From positions 1 to 64,000 of the forward strand of contig CAMYUW010000009.1 in assembly GCA_947302275.1 (NCBI GenBank): DNA of 64,000 bases. Reading direction: 5' to 3'. This document shows positions 18,314-26,872 of this stretch, in pieces; positions within the stretch are counted from its first letter, which is position 1; each line of letters starts with the position of its first letter. The DNA comes from an uncultured Prevotellaceae bacterium. Lineage in GTDB: Bacteria > Bacteroidota > Bacteroidia > Bacteroidales > Muribaculaceae. The position numbers and the translations under genes are program-made. Below the pieces are notes generated by a model. That model was given only the letters and a program-made list of their open reading frames with translations, searched no databases and had not been told where the DNA came from.

Positions 18314-20422
18314 ATGAAACGTTTTCTTGCCATAATAGCGGTTTTCACAGCCATCGCAGCGCATGGCAGCACCGACTCGGTAAAAGTCGTCAAGGGTCAG
18401 GTGAGCGACTACTATATTCCTGTTGTCACCCAACAAGAACTGACTGGCGTTGTGACCGACGAGCAGGGACAGCCACTCGAGGGTGCCACCGTAATGTGGC
18501 TCTACAGTCCCGCACACTGTAACACCGACGCCGAAGGCCGCTACACGCTCACATGTACTGAACATGACACCCTGCTGTGTATCCACTATCCTGGCAAGGA
18601 AATGACCGTGGTAACACGCGACGGGAATCAACTACAGGTCAACATCACATTGCCGACCAAGACCAGTGGCAGCATCGCATTGCCCCGCCGCAAAGCCCAG
18701 GCCACAAAGTGGTACAACCCCTGTAACACCTCAACGACAACCTACTGCAACCCGCTTAACATCAGTTACAACTACGAGCCATGGAACAACAACACACGCC
18801 AGGGCGGATCATTCCGCTCGTCAGCCGACCCGATGGCATTGGCCTATAAGGATGAGTATTACCTGTTCTCGACCAATCAGGGCGGTTTCCACTACTCCCG
18901 CAACATGAGCGACTGGGACTTCTGCCAAGCCTCGTTCCAGCGTTACCCTGCCGATGACGATGAGTGTGCTCCTGCAGCATGGGTCGTGGGCGACACGCTG
19001 TTTTACACGGGCTCAACCTACGAAGGCCTGCCCATCTGGTATTCTACCGACCCCAAAAGCGGCCGTTGGCGTCGTGCAGTGGAGCGCAACACCCTGCCCA
19101 CATGGGATCCTTACATTTTCCTCGATGATGACGGCCGTCTCTATGAATACTATGGCTCGAGCAACGAATATCCCCTTAAGGGCGTTGAAATCAGCCGCGA
19201 AGACTTTACCCCCATCAGTAAGATTTACGACCTCGTGCGCCTGCATCCCGACCGCCACGGTTGGGAACGCTTCGGCATGAACAACGATGACGAGGTGACA
19301 CTCAAACCTTTCACCGAGGGTGCTTTTATGACAAAGCATAACGGCAAATACTATCTGCAATACGGCGCGCCGGGCACCGAGTTCAAGGTGTATGCCGATG
19401 GCGTCTATGTTTCCGACCACCCGCTGGGACCGTTCACCTATCAACAACACAATCCCATGAGCTACAAGCCTGGAGGGTATGTGCAGGGTGTGGGTCATGG
19501 CGGCACTTTCTCAGATTTGAATGGCAACTACTGGCATGTGGGCACGTGTATGCTTTCGCTCAAGTACAAGTTTGAGCGACGCATCGGCCTCTACCCCACT
19601 GGTTTTGACAGCGATGGCGTGATGTATTGTATCACAGCCTTCGGTGACTATCCGCAGTTGAATGCCAGCAACAATATTTCCAACCCAGCAGAACGCTTCA
19701 CGGGTTGGATGCTGCTGTCCTACGGTAAACGCTGCAGCGTGTCGAGTTGCGACAGCACCCTAACCGCCAACAGCCTTACCGACGAGAATATGCGCACCTA
19801 TTGGAGTGCGGCCACTGGTAGCGACCAAGAATGGATTGAGATGGACTTGGGCGGCACCCGTGAGGTACGTGCCCTGCAACTCAACTTCTATGACCACAAA
19901 ACGGTACAGCACAACCGTGCCAACGACATCTATTACCAGTACCGCATCCTTGCCAGCGATGACGGCGAGCACTGGACACTGGTGGTGGACAAGAGCGACA
20001 ATGACCGTGACGTGCCCCACGATTATATCGAACTGCGCGAGAGTCTCGACACCCGTTACTTGCGCATCGAGAACATCCACATGCCCTCGGGTGGTTACTT
20101 CTGCCTGAGCGATGTGCGTGTGTTTGGCCTGGATTATAGCGGCAACCTGCCCGCAGAAGTCAAGCGTTTCACCGTCAAGCGAGACAAGGCTGACAAGCGC
20201 AATGCCATGATTACATGGGCTCCTGTCGATGGGGCGTACGGCTACAACATCTACTACGGCACAGCTCCCGGCAAACTCTACCACTGCATCACTGTCAACG
20301 GTGAGACACTATATGACTTGCGCGGCCTGGACTTAGGCACCGACTATTACTTCTGTATCGAAGCTCTTGCCGAAACAGGCCGAGGCCCCATCTCCAAAAT
20401 CGTCAAAATAACCACTAAATGA
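18314..20422 (+). CDS. Secreted GH43-like glycosidase with regulatory-type N-domain, discoidin and FN3 domains
   Basis: The ORF track starts at a GTG inside the preceding terminator stem; the ATG at 18314 gives a proper signal peptide (MKRFLAIIAVFTAIAAHG) and a protein of 702 residues. Domains in order: a carboxypeptidase-D-like regulatory domain (GVVTDEQGQPLEGATV), a five-bladed-propeller glycosidase of GH43 type (SADPMALAYKDEYYLFST, PAAWVVGDTLFYTGS, WDPYIFLDDDGRLYEYYGSS give the expected acidic positions), an F5/8 type C discoidin domain, and a C-terminal fibronectin III domain. It probably trims side chains or terminal sugars from the PUL substrate. Its stop overlaps the next start (ATGA). 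Clan is likely; substrate unknown. Confidence 0.72.
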   Translation: MKRFLAIIAVFTAIAAHGSTDSVKVVKGQVSDYYIPVVTQQELTGVVTDEQGQPLEGATVMWLYSPAHCNTDAEGRYTLTCTEHDTLLCIHYPGKEMTVVTRDGNQLQVNITLPTKTSGSIALPRRKAQATKWYNPCNTSTTTYCNPLNISYNYEPWNNNTRQGGSFRSSADPMALAYKDEYYLFSTNQGGFHYSRNMSDWDFCQASFQRYPADDDECAPAAWVVGDTLFYTGSTYEGLPIWYSTDPKSGRWRRAVERNTLPTWDPYIFLDDDGRLYEYYGSSNEYPLKGVEISREDFTPISKIYDLVRLHPDRHGWERFGMNNDDEVTLKPFTEGAFMTKHNGKYYLQYGAPGTEFKVYADGVYVSDHPLGPFTYQQHNPMSYKPGGYVQGVGHGGTFSDLNGNYWHVGTCMLSLKYKFERRIGLYPTGFDSDGVMYCITAFGDYPQLNASNNISNPAERFTGWMLLSYGKRCSVSSCDSTLTANSLTDENMRTYWSAATGSDQEWIEMDLGGTREVRALQLNFYDHKTVQHNRANDIYYQYRILASDDGEHWTLVVDKSDNDRDVPHDYIELRESLDTRYLRIENIHMPSGGYFCLSDVRVFGLDYSGNLPAEVKRFTVKRDKADKRNAMITWAPVDGAYGYNIYYGTAPGKLYHCITVNGETLYDLRGLDLGTDYYFCIEALAETGRGPISKIVKITTK

Positions 20423-21804
20423 AAGCATATATGAACAAGACCCTCTTAAAATCCCTTGCAATCATATTCTTGTTAGCATTCATGGCCTGCAAGAGCGAAG
20501 GTGGCAATACCGACCCGAATAATCCCGCCACACCTGAAAATCAAGTGCGGCCAGCTTCGTTTGCCAATGATGATGCGATGCTTGATTATATCGAACGCGT
20601 CCATTTCAACTACATGTGGGACGGCGCCGAACCCATATCGGGCATGGCCCGAGAGCGCATCCACCTCGACGGTGATTATCCCGAGCACGACCAGGACGTG
20701 GTCACTACAGGTGGCAGTGGATTTGGTATCGCCGGACTTGTGGTGGCGATGGAACGCGGATTTATCACCCGTGACCAAGGTGTTGAACGGCTAACACGCA
20801 TCGTGGACTTTCTGGAACGGGCCGACCGTTTCCACGGCGTGTGGTCTCACTGGATTAATGGTCCCACTGGCAAGGTAAAACCCTTTGGTAAGAAAGACAA
20901 TGGCGGCGACCTGGTGGAGAGTTGTTTCCTGATGCAGGGTCTGCTATGTGCACGTCAATACCTCAACGGCGACACCGAAGCCGAGAAAAGCCTCGTCGAG
21001 CGTATCAATACCCTGTGGAAAGGCATGGAATTTGACTGGTACACCCGCGGTGGCCAGGATGTTCTCTATTGGCATTGGTCACCAGAGTATGAATGGGAGA
21101 TGAACTTCCCGCTTGAGGGCTATAACGAGTGCCTTATCGTCTATGTGCTGGCTGCCGCCTCACCCACGCACACCGTGCCCGCATCATGTTATCACAAAGG
21201 CTGGGCACGCAGTGGCGGCATCAAGAGCGATGCAGCCCCCTACGGCTATCCATTGGAGTTGAAGCACAATGGCGCTGAACAGACAGGTGGCCCATTGTTC
21301 TGGGCACACTACAGCTGGATAGGCTTGAATCCCAAAGGCCTGAAAGACCAGTATGCCGACTACTGGAACGTGGTACGTAACCACGCTTTGAGCAATTATC
21401 AATATTGCGTCGAGAACCCTAAGCACTACTCCGATTATGGAGCGAACTGCTGGGGCTTGACTGCCAGTTACTCGACAGAGGGATACTCAGCGCATTCTCC
21501 CGGCAATGACCTCGGGGTCATCACACCCACGGCTGCGCTGTCATCGTTCCCATACACGCCCGAGCAGTCGATGGCTGCACTCAAGGGTTTTTATGCCCGT
21601 GGTGAGTCGATTTGGGGTAAATATGGTTTTTATGATGCCTTCAGTCCTGCAAGCGGTTGGACACTTCCCCGCTATCTGGCCATTGACCAGTGCACCATCG
21701 CCCCAATGATCGAGAATTACCGCACGGGGCTGTTGTGGCGACTTTTCATGAGTTGTCCCGAGGTGCAACAAGGCCTCGAAAAATTAGGATTCACCCATCA
21801 ATAG
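20419..21804 (+). CDS. GH144-like endo-beta-1,2-glucanase (glucoamylase-family lipoprotein)
   Basis: A 461-residue lipoprotein (LAFMAC, Cys24). The start at 20419 overlaps the upstream stop; an in-frame ATG at 20431 is also possible. The mature part is an (alpha/alpha)6-barrel of the 'glycoamylase' Pfam type: FNYMWDGAEP near the N-terminus, TTGGSGFGIAG, then WSPEYEWEMNFPLEGYNECL and the C-terminal ASYSTEGYSAHSP / SPASGWTLPRYLAIDQ blocks. Bacteroidota proteins of this type fall in GH144, endo-beta-1,2-glucanases (characterised in Parabacteroides distasonis). The GH3 gene 26 bp downstream supports a beta-1,2-glucan degrading pair: endo-cleavage, then removal of glucose. Confidence 0.75.
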   Translation: MKAYMNKTLLKSLAIIFLLAFMACKSEGGNTDPNNPATPENQVRPASFANDDAMLDYIERVHFNYMWDGAEPISGMARERIHLDGDYPEHDQDVVTTGGSGFGIAGLVVAMERGFITRDQGVERLTRIVDFLERADRFHGVWSHWINGPTGKVKPFGKKDNGGDLVESCFLMQGLLCARQYLNGDTEAEKSLVERINTLWKGMEFDWYTRGGQDVLYWHWSPEYEWEMNFPLEGYNECLIVYVLAAASPTHTVPASCYHKGWARSGGIKSDAAPYGYPLELKHNGAEQTGGPLFWAHYSWIGLNPKGLKDQYADYWNVVRNHALSNYQYCVENPKHYSDYGANCWGLTASYSTEGYSAHSPGNDLGVITPTAALSSFPYTPEQSMAALKGFYARGESIWGKYGFYDAFSPASGWTLPRYLAIDQCTIAPMIENYRTGLLWRLFMSCPEVQQGLEKLGFTHQ

Positions 21805-21830
21805 TAACTAAAGGACAAAAAATTAATAAT

Positions 21831-24098
21831 ATGATGAGATTTAAAAGTTTATTTTTCATGCTACTGGCATTGGCCATGACGATGCAAGCCACCGACCAAG
21901 CCAAAATGAACCAGTTTATCGATGACTTGATGGGCAGGATGACCCTGCAAGAGAAAATCGGACAGCTCAACTTGCCCGTCACGGGTGACATCATCACCGG
22001 CTCGGCGGTCAGTGGTAATGTCGTTGACAAGATTAAGGCTGGCCAAGTGGGCGGTCTGTTCAACATGAAGGGCGTGCAAAGCATCCGCGCATTGCAGGAA
22101 GTTGCCGTCAAGCAAAGCCGATTGGGGATTCCCCTGATTTTTGGCATGGACGTGATTCACGGTTATGAAACGGTGTTCCCCATCCCCTTCGCCATGTCGA
22201 TGAGTTGGGATATGGACGCCATACGCAACTCGGCTCGCATCGCCGCCATCGAGGCCACTGCCGACGGCATCTGCTGGACCTTCAGCCCCATGGTGGACAT
22301 CTGCCGTGAACCCCGCTGGGGACGCATGAGCGAGGGCAACGGCGAGGATCCCTTCTTGGGTTCTGCCATCTGCCGTGCGATGATTGAAGGTTACCAGGGT
22401 ATCGACCTGAACGACAAAGCCACCATGATGGCATGTGTGAAACACTTCGCCCTGTATGGTGCTCCCGAGGCTGGCCGTGATTACAACACCGTGGACATGA
22501 GCCACGTGCGCATGTTCAACGAGTATTTCCCGCCTTACAAGGCTGGCGTAGAAGCCGGTGCAGGCAGTTTCATGACCTCGTTCAACGTCATCGACTACAT
22601 TCCTGCTACAGGCAACCACTGGCTCATGACCGAGGTGCTGCGTGACCGTTGGGGCTTTAACGGTTTTGTCGTGACCGACTATACCGCCATTAGCGAGATG
22701 ATCAACCACGGCATGGGCGACCTGCAGACCGTGAGCGCACTTGCCCTCAAAGCAGGCACCGACATGGACATGGTGGCCGATGGTTTCCTGGGCACCTTGG
22801 AACAGTCGCTCAGCGAGGGCAAGGTGACCATGCAGGAAATTGATCAAGCATGCCGCCGCATCCTGGAGGCCAAATACAAATTAGGCCTGTTTGAGGATCC
22901 CTACCGTTACCTTGACGCCAAGCGTGCCAAGAAAGAAATCTATACTGCCGAACACCGTGCTGCTGCCCGTCAACTGGCTACTGAAACGTTTGTGCTGCTC
23001 CAAAACAAGGACAACGTGCTGCCGCTTAAGCGCACTGGAAAAATTGCCCTCGTGGGTCCGCTAGCCAACACCCGCGCCAATATGCCCGGCACGTGGAGCG
23101 TGGCCGCTGCCAGCGATCGCTACAGCACCCTGCTTGAAGCCATGCGCCGCGCTGTGGGCGACAAAGCCGAGGTAATGTACGCCAAGGGTTGCAACGTGTG
23201 CTACGATGCTGAATTAGAGAAGAATTCGACCATGTTCGGCCGCGAGATGCGTGATGAGCGCCCCGTTGATGTCATGAGAGAAGAGGCTCTACGTATTGCC
23301 CGTGAGTGTGACGTGATCGTTGCCGCTATGGGCGAACCCAGCGAGATGTCTGGCGAGAGCAGTTCACGCAGTGACCTGTCTATCCTGGATGCCCAGAAGG
23401 ACCTGCTCACCGCTCTCAAGGCCACTGGCAAGCCCATCGTCCTGCTCAACTTCTCGGGCCGCGCCACAGTGATGGATTGGGAAGTGGATAACATTCCCAC
23501 CATCCTGAACGTGTGGTTTGGTGGCAGCGAGGCTGCTGACGCCATCTGTGACGTCATCTTTGGTGACGTGGCACCCAGCGGCAAACTCACCGTGACGATG
23601 CCCCGCAACGTGGGTCAGGTACCCATCTATTACAACCACCTGAACACAGGGCGTCCCAACCCCAAGTGGTTCACCAAGTTCACCACCAACTATCTTGACG
23701 TACCCAACGACCCGTTGTTCCCCTTTGGCTACGGCTTGAGTTACACGACCTTTGACTATAGCCCTCTCACACTCAGCAGTAACTCGATGACCACGGATGG
23801 CAACATCACCGCAACGGTCACTATTACAAACACAGGCAACTGCGAAGGCACCGAAGTCGTGCAACTTTATATCCGCGACATGGTGGGTAGCATTGCCCGT
23901 CCCGTGCAGGAGTTGAAGGGCTTTGAGCGCATCAGCCTCAAGCCTGGTGAGAGCCGTACCGTCACTTTCACCATCAACTCCGATCTGCTCAAGTTCTACA
24001 ACAAGAACCTGGACTACGTCTGCGAGCCTGGCGACTTTGAATTGATGGTCGGCACCAACAGCCACGACGTCCAGCGCAAGAATTTCACACTGAAGTGA
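21831..24098 (+). CDS. bglX: GH3 family periplasmic beta-glucosidase (BglX-like)
   Basis: The track start at 21690 lies inside the upstream gene; the ATG at 21831 gives a signal peptide (MMRFKSLFFMLLALAMTMQA) and 755 residues, the usual GH3 length. Domain order: (alpha/beta)8 domain with RWGRMSEGNGEDPFL and the nucleophile Asp in GFNGFVVTDYTAI (near residue 281), the alpha/beta sandwich domain (VLLQNKDNVLPLK, then EMSGESSSRSDL), and a C-terminal FN3-like domain. It should release glucose from oligosaccharides in the periplasm. Next to a GH144-like endo-enzyme, sophoro-oligosaccharides are the likely substrate. A strong terminator follows. Confidence 0.9.
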   Translation: MMRFKSLFFMLLALAMTMQATDQAKMNQFIDDLMGRMTLQEKIGQLNLPVTGDIITGSAVSGNVVDKIKAGQVGGLFNMKGVQSIRALQEVAVKQSRLGIPLIFGMDVIHGYETVFPIPFAMSMSWDMDAIRNSARIAAIEATADGICWTFSPMVDICREPRWGRMSEGNGEDPFLGSAICRAMIEGYQGIDLNDKATMMACVKHFALYGAPEAGRDYNTVDMSHVRMFNEYFPPYKAGVEAGAGSFMTSFNVIDYIPATGNHWLMTEVLRDRWGFNGFVVTDYTAISEMINHGMGDLQTVSALALKAGTDMDMVADGFLGTLEQSLSEGKVTMQEIDQACRRILEAKYKLGLFEDPYRYLDAKRAKKEIYTAEHRAAARQLATETFVLLQNKDNVLPLKRTGKIALVGPLANTRANMPGTWSVAAASDRYSTLLEAMRRAVGDKAEVMYAKGCNVCYDAELEKNSTMFGREMRDERPVDVMREEALRIARECDVIVAAMGEPSEMSGESSSRSDLSILDAQKDLLTALKATGKPIVLLNFSGRATVMDWEVDNIPTILNVWFGGSEAADAICDVIFGDVAPSGKLTVTMPRNVGQVPIYYNHLNTGRPNPKWFTKFTTNYLDVPNDPLFPFGYGLSYTTFDYSPLTLSSNSMTTDGNITATVTITNTGNCEGTEVVQLYIRDMVGSIARPVQELKGFERISLKPGESRTVTFTINSDLLKFYNKNLDYVCEPGDFELMVGTNSHDVQRKNFTLK

Positions 24099-24126
24099 TC
24101 GACATCAAGCGACAATAGCTACCGTA

Positions 24127-24172
24127 CCGAGCCCACATGTGATTTATCAGATATTGTGGGCTCGGTTGTTTA
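24127..24172 (+). terminator. Rho-independent terminator closing the second PUL
   Basis: CCGAGCCCACA / TGTGGGCTCGG form a perfect 11-bp stem with a 17-nt loop, followed by a T-rich tail (TTGTTTATT). Confidence 0.85.
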
Positions 24173-24293
24173 TTAACAGTAGCTGTTTTTCATCTATGGT
24201 GTAAACCCTACTAAAAACCCTAGGCTTGACCCAATAATATTATAAAACAGGTAGAAAAGGCCTGAATGAAACTAATAAAAAAAGAAAAAGATG

Positions 24294-24301
24294 TATCTTT
24301 G
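24294..24301 (+). promoter_or_regulatory. Predicted -7 promoter box of the NRPS operon
   Basis: TATCTTTG is an exact TAnnTTTG match 20 bp before the SpoIIE-phosphatase start. It is the only such box I see close upstream of the six-gene operon, which has no gap above 57 bp. Confidence 0.55.
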
Positions 24302-24321
24302 CATGCAAAACCATTAGTGAC

Positions 24322-26535
24322 ATGACCATAAAAGGATTGATCCATCATCAGAAACTGAGAAATTATAGGCGAATCATACCGACTATTGTCATTATCTTTT
24401 GTGCGGCATTGATGATAGTGCTGATATCATTATCACAATATAAATATGCGCGACAACTTGTCGAGGAAGAGTTGAGCCATAGGGCAGAAAATGAGATGAC
24501 GATAAAGGCTATATTTGTCAAGAGTTTGCTCAGCTCCCACGAGAAAATGGTGCGCAACTACCTGTGGCCTATCCAGCACCAAATCCATAATCCCGAAGCA
24601 CTTTACGGCATCCTTAATCGTATCGTTACCACTAACAATGATGTGACAAGCAGTTTTGTGGCTTTTGTTCCTGGTTATTACCCAGATCGCGAATTCCTTT
24701 TTGAGCCCAGTGCCAGCCGACTTGAGGACAGCATTATTACCTTGCAAGTAGCCAGCGACAAGCATGACTATACTCAAAGAGAGTTCTACCACAATGCCAT
24801 TGAGAATGATTCATCGTGCTGGTGTGACCCCTACACTGATAAGGATGCCAGCGGAGAAAATGTAACTACCTATGCTGTACCGTACACTGATGAAGCCGGC
24901 AAAACCGCTGCCGCATTTGGCATCGACCTATCCACCAAGAGCATCATCGACACCCTGAATACCAGACACAACTTTCCATCCACCTTTTTCCTGCTGCTCA
25001 CCGAGGATGGCCAGCTCATTTCCCAACCCGACTCGAGCCATACCCAACAAAGCGATGTAGCCGCTGTTGTGAAAATGATCAACGACAGTACATACGAACG
25101 CGAATCCAGTAGTTCGGGGCGCAGCAAGATCATCTCATTCAACGACAAGGAAAAGGGCAAGGGGTATGCCTACTATGCCTTTATGAAAGGCCAACCCCAT
25201 TGGCAAGTTGTGATGGTGTGCTATGACAAAGAAGTCTTTTCCAAGCTCAACAGAATGAGCCGAAACTTTTTGTTGCTGATGCTGGGAGCTTTTTCATTGC
25301 TGGGATTCATTATCTACCGTTTCAACCAATATGTGACACGATTGCACGAATCCAGACTGAACAAAGAACGCACCGACAGTGAATTGCACGTCGCCCAAAC
25401 AATTCAGAGCGAAATGCTGCCTCACAGTGACATCAGTCGTCCCGACGTTGACGTGAGCGGCAAACAGGTCAGTGCGCTCGAAGTAGGAGGAGACTTGTAT
25501 GACTACTTCATCCGAGACGAGAAACTTTACTTCTGCATTGGTGATGTGAGTGGCAAGGGTGTTCCGTCATCACTGGTGATGGCAGTTGTACACTCCCTGT
25601 TCCGAAGCCTGTCACAAAATGAGACCAACCCGTCGTACATCATGAAGGCCATCAACGAGAGTGCTTGTGAAGGCAACCAAACCAATATGTTCGTCACCCT
25701 TTTCGTCGGAGTGCTTGACCTGCCTACTGGACGCTTGCGTTACTGCAATGCCGGTCACGATGCGCCACTGCTCATCTGTAATGGTGTGGATCTATTACCG
25801 GTAAAGGCCAATCTTCCCGTCGGGCTGTTCGATGACTTCAAGTATGAGATGCAACAAGTCCAACTGATGCCCGACACGACACTGCTGCTCTATACCGATG
25901 GCCTGACCGAAGCATCCGACAAAGAAAAGCATCTATTCGGTCTGCAACGCATTATTGATGCCGCCCAGCAATGTTTGGAGCAAGGCAAGACTGCACCTGG
26001 CGTTCTGATGGATGCCTTATATGAACAAGCCACCTTGTTCGTGAACGGAGCACAGCAGAGCGACGACTTGACCATGCTTGCCCTTCATTACCACCGTCCC
26101 GATGAGACCCTCGTGCTCGACAAGGCCATCAATTTGAACAACGATGTGCATCAGGTACCCGAGCTCAATGATTTCGTCAAATCGGTGACCAGTGAATTAA
26201 ACCTTGATTCCTCTTTATCGTCACAACTCATGCTGGCAGTTGAAGAGGCTGTGGTCAACGTAATGAGTTATGCCTACCCCATTGGCACTAAGGGTTACGT
26301 CATAGTCCAAGCCAAAGCTACTGGTCAATGGCTGAAATTCATCATTATCGACCAGGGAAAGGCCTTTGACCCGACCTTGAAGGGAGAAGCCGACACCACG
26401 CTCAGCGCCGAGGAGCGTCCCATCGGCGGACTGGGTATACTGCTGGTCAAGGAACTGATGGATTCCATCAACTATGAACGTAACGACGGCAAGAACGTGC
26501 TCACTCTTAAAAAGAATTATAATAATATACAATGA
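24322..26535 (+). CDS. Membrane SpoIIE/PP2C phosphatase with Cache-like sensor and RsbW-like kinase domain
   Basis: A 737-residue signalling protein. TM1 (about 18-37), an extracytoplasmic Cache-like sensor (about 40-305, with TYAVPYTDEAGKTAAAFGIDLS), TM2 (about 315-333), then a short coiled linker without an obvious HAMP. The PP2C domain (about 350-590) shows EVGGDLYDY, IGDVSGKGVPSS, YTDGLTEA and QQSDDLTML, the metal-binding Asp set. The C-terminus (about 605-735) is a GHKL ATPase of the RsbW/SpoIIAB type: AVEEAVVNVMSYAYP, DQGKAFDP, GGLGILLV. The protein therefore carries both the phosphatase and kinase of a partner switch, and a STAS target is encoded 27 bp downstream. It heads the NRPS operon and may tune production or export to an external cue. 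Confidence 0.88.
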   Translation: MTIKGLIHHQKLRNYRRIIPTIVIIFCAALMIVLISLSQYKYARQLVEEELSHRAENEMTIKAIFVKSLLSSHEKMVRNYLWPIQHQIHNPEALYGILNRIVTTNNDVTSSFVAFVPGYYPDREFLFEPSASRLEDSIITLQVASDKHDYTQREFYHNAIENDSSCWCDPYTDKDASGENVTTYAVPYTDEAGKTAAAFGIDLSTKSIIDTLNTRHNFPSTFFLLLTEDGQLISQPDSSHTQQSDVAAVVKMINDSTYERESSSSGRSKIISFNDKEKGKGYAYYAFMKGQPHWQVVMVCYDKEVFSKLNRMSRNFLLLMLGAFSLLGFIIYRFNQYVTRLHESRLNKERTDSELHVAQTIQSEMLPHSDISRPDVDVSGKQVSALEVGGDLYDYFIRDEKLYFCIGDVSGKGVPSSLVMAVVHSLFRSLSQNETNPSYIMKAINESACEGNQTNMFVTLFVGVLDLPTGRLRYCNAGHDAPLLICNGVDLLPVKANLPVGLFDDFKYEMQQVQLMPDTTLLLYTDGLTEASDKEKHLFGLQRIIDAAQQCLEQGKTAPGVLMDALYEQATLFVNGAQQSDDLTMLALHYHRPDETLVLDKAINLNNDVHQVPELNDFVKSVTSELNLDSSLSSQLMLAVEEAVVNVMSYAYPIGTKGYVIVQAKATGQWLKFIIIDQGKAFDPTLKGEADTTLSAEERPIGGLGILLVKELMDSINYERNDGKNVLTLKKNYNNIQ

Positions 26536-26562
26536 TATCAACCATTTAAAACTATAACTAAA

Positions 26563-26865
26563 ATGAAAACTACAATTCAAGAATTAGAGAACAAAACAAT
26601 GATCACGCTGGTTGGTTCATTCGATACAGCAGCAGCAATTGAGGTCGATCAAACTCTAAAGCCCGTTACCGAAGCCATCAGCAAAGATATCGCATTTGAA
26701 TGTGAAGAACTGGAGTACATTGCATCTAGCGGCCTGCGTATCCTGCTCGACGTGCTCAAGAAAACTAAGGCCCAGGGGCACAAGGTCATCTTGCGCAATG
26801 TGAACGACGATATCAAGAACGTGTTCAAGATTACGGGATTCATCAACTTGTTTGAGTTTGAGTAA
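26563..26865 (+). CDS. STAS-domain anti-sigma factor antagonist-like protein
   Basis: A 100-residue single STAS domain of SpoIIAA/RsbV type. The segment YIASSGLRILLD matches the phosphorylation loop (usual form DSSGL), with Ser55 the likely phosphorylated residue; the usual preceding Asp is Ala here. It should be phosphorylated by the kinase domain and dephosphorylated by the PP2C domain of the protein encoded just upstream. No sigma factor or separate anti-sigma factor is in the window, so the output is unknown. Its 3' end overlaps the start of the next ORF. Confidence 0.85.
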   Translation: MKTTIQELENKTMITLVGSFDTAAAIEVDQTLKPVTEAISKDIAFECEELEYIASSGLRILLDVLKKTKAQGHKVILRNVNDDIKNVFKITGFINLFEFE

Positions 26866-26872
26866 TCACACC

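Noticed and set aside
21690-21830. N-terminal extension of the GH3 protein
   Set aside because: It overlaps the end of the GH144-like gene; the ATG at 21831 begins a proper signal peptide.
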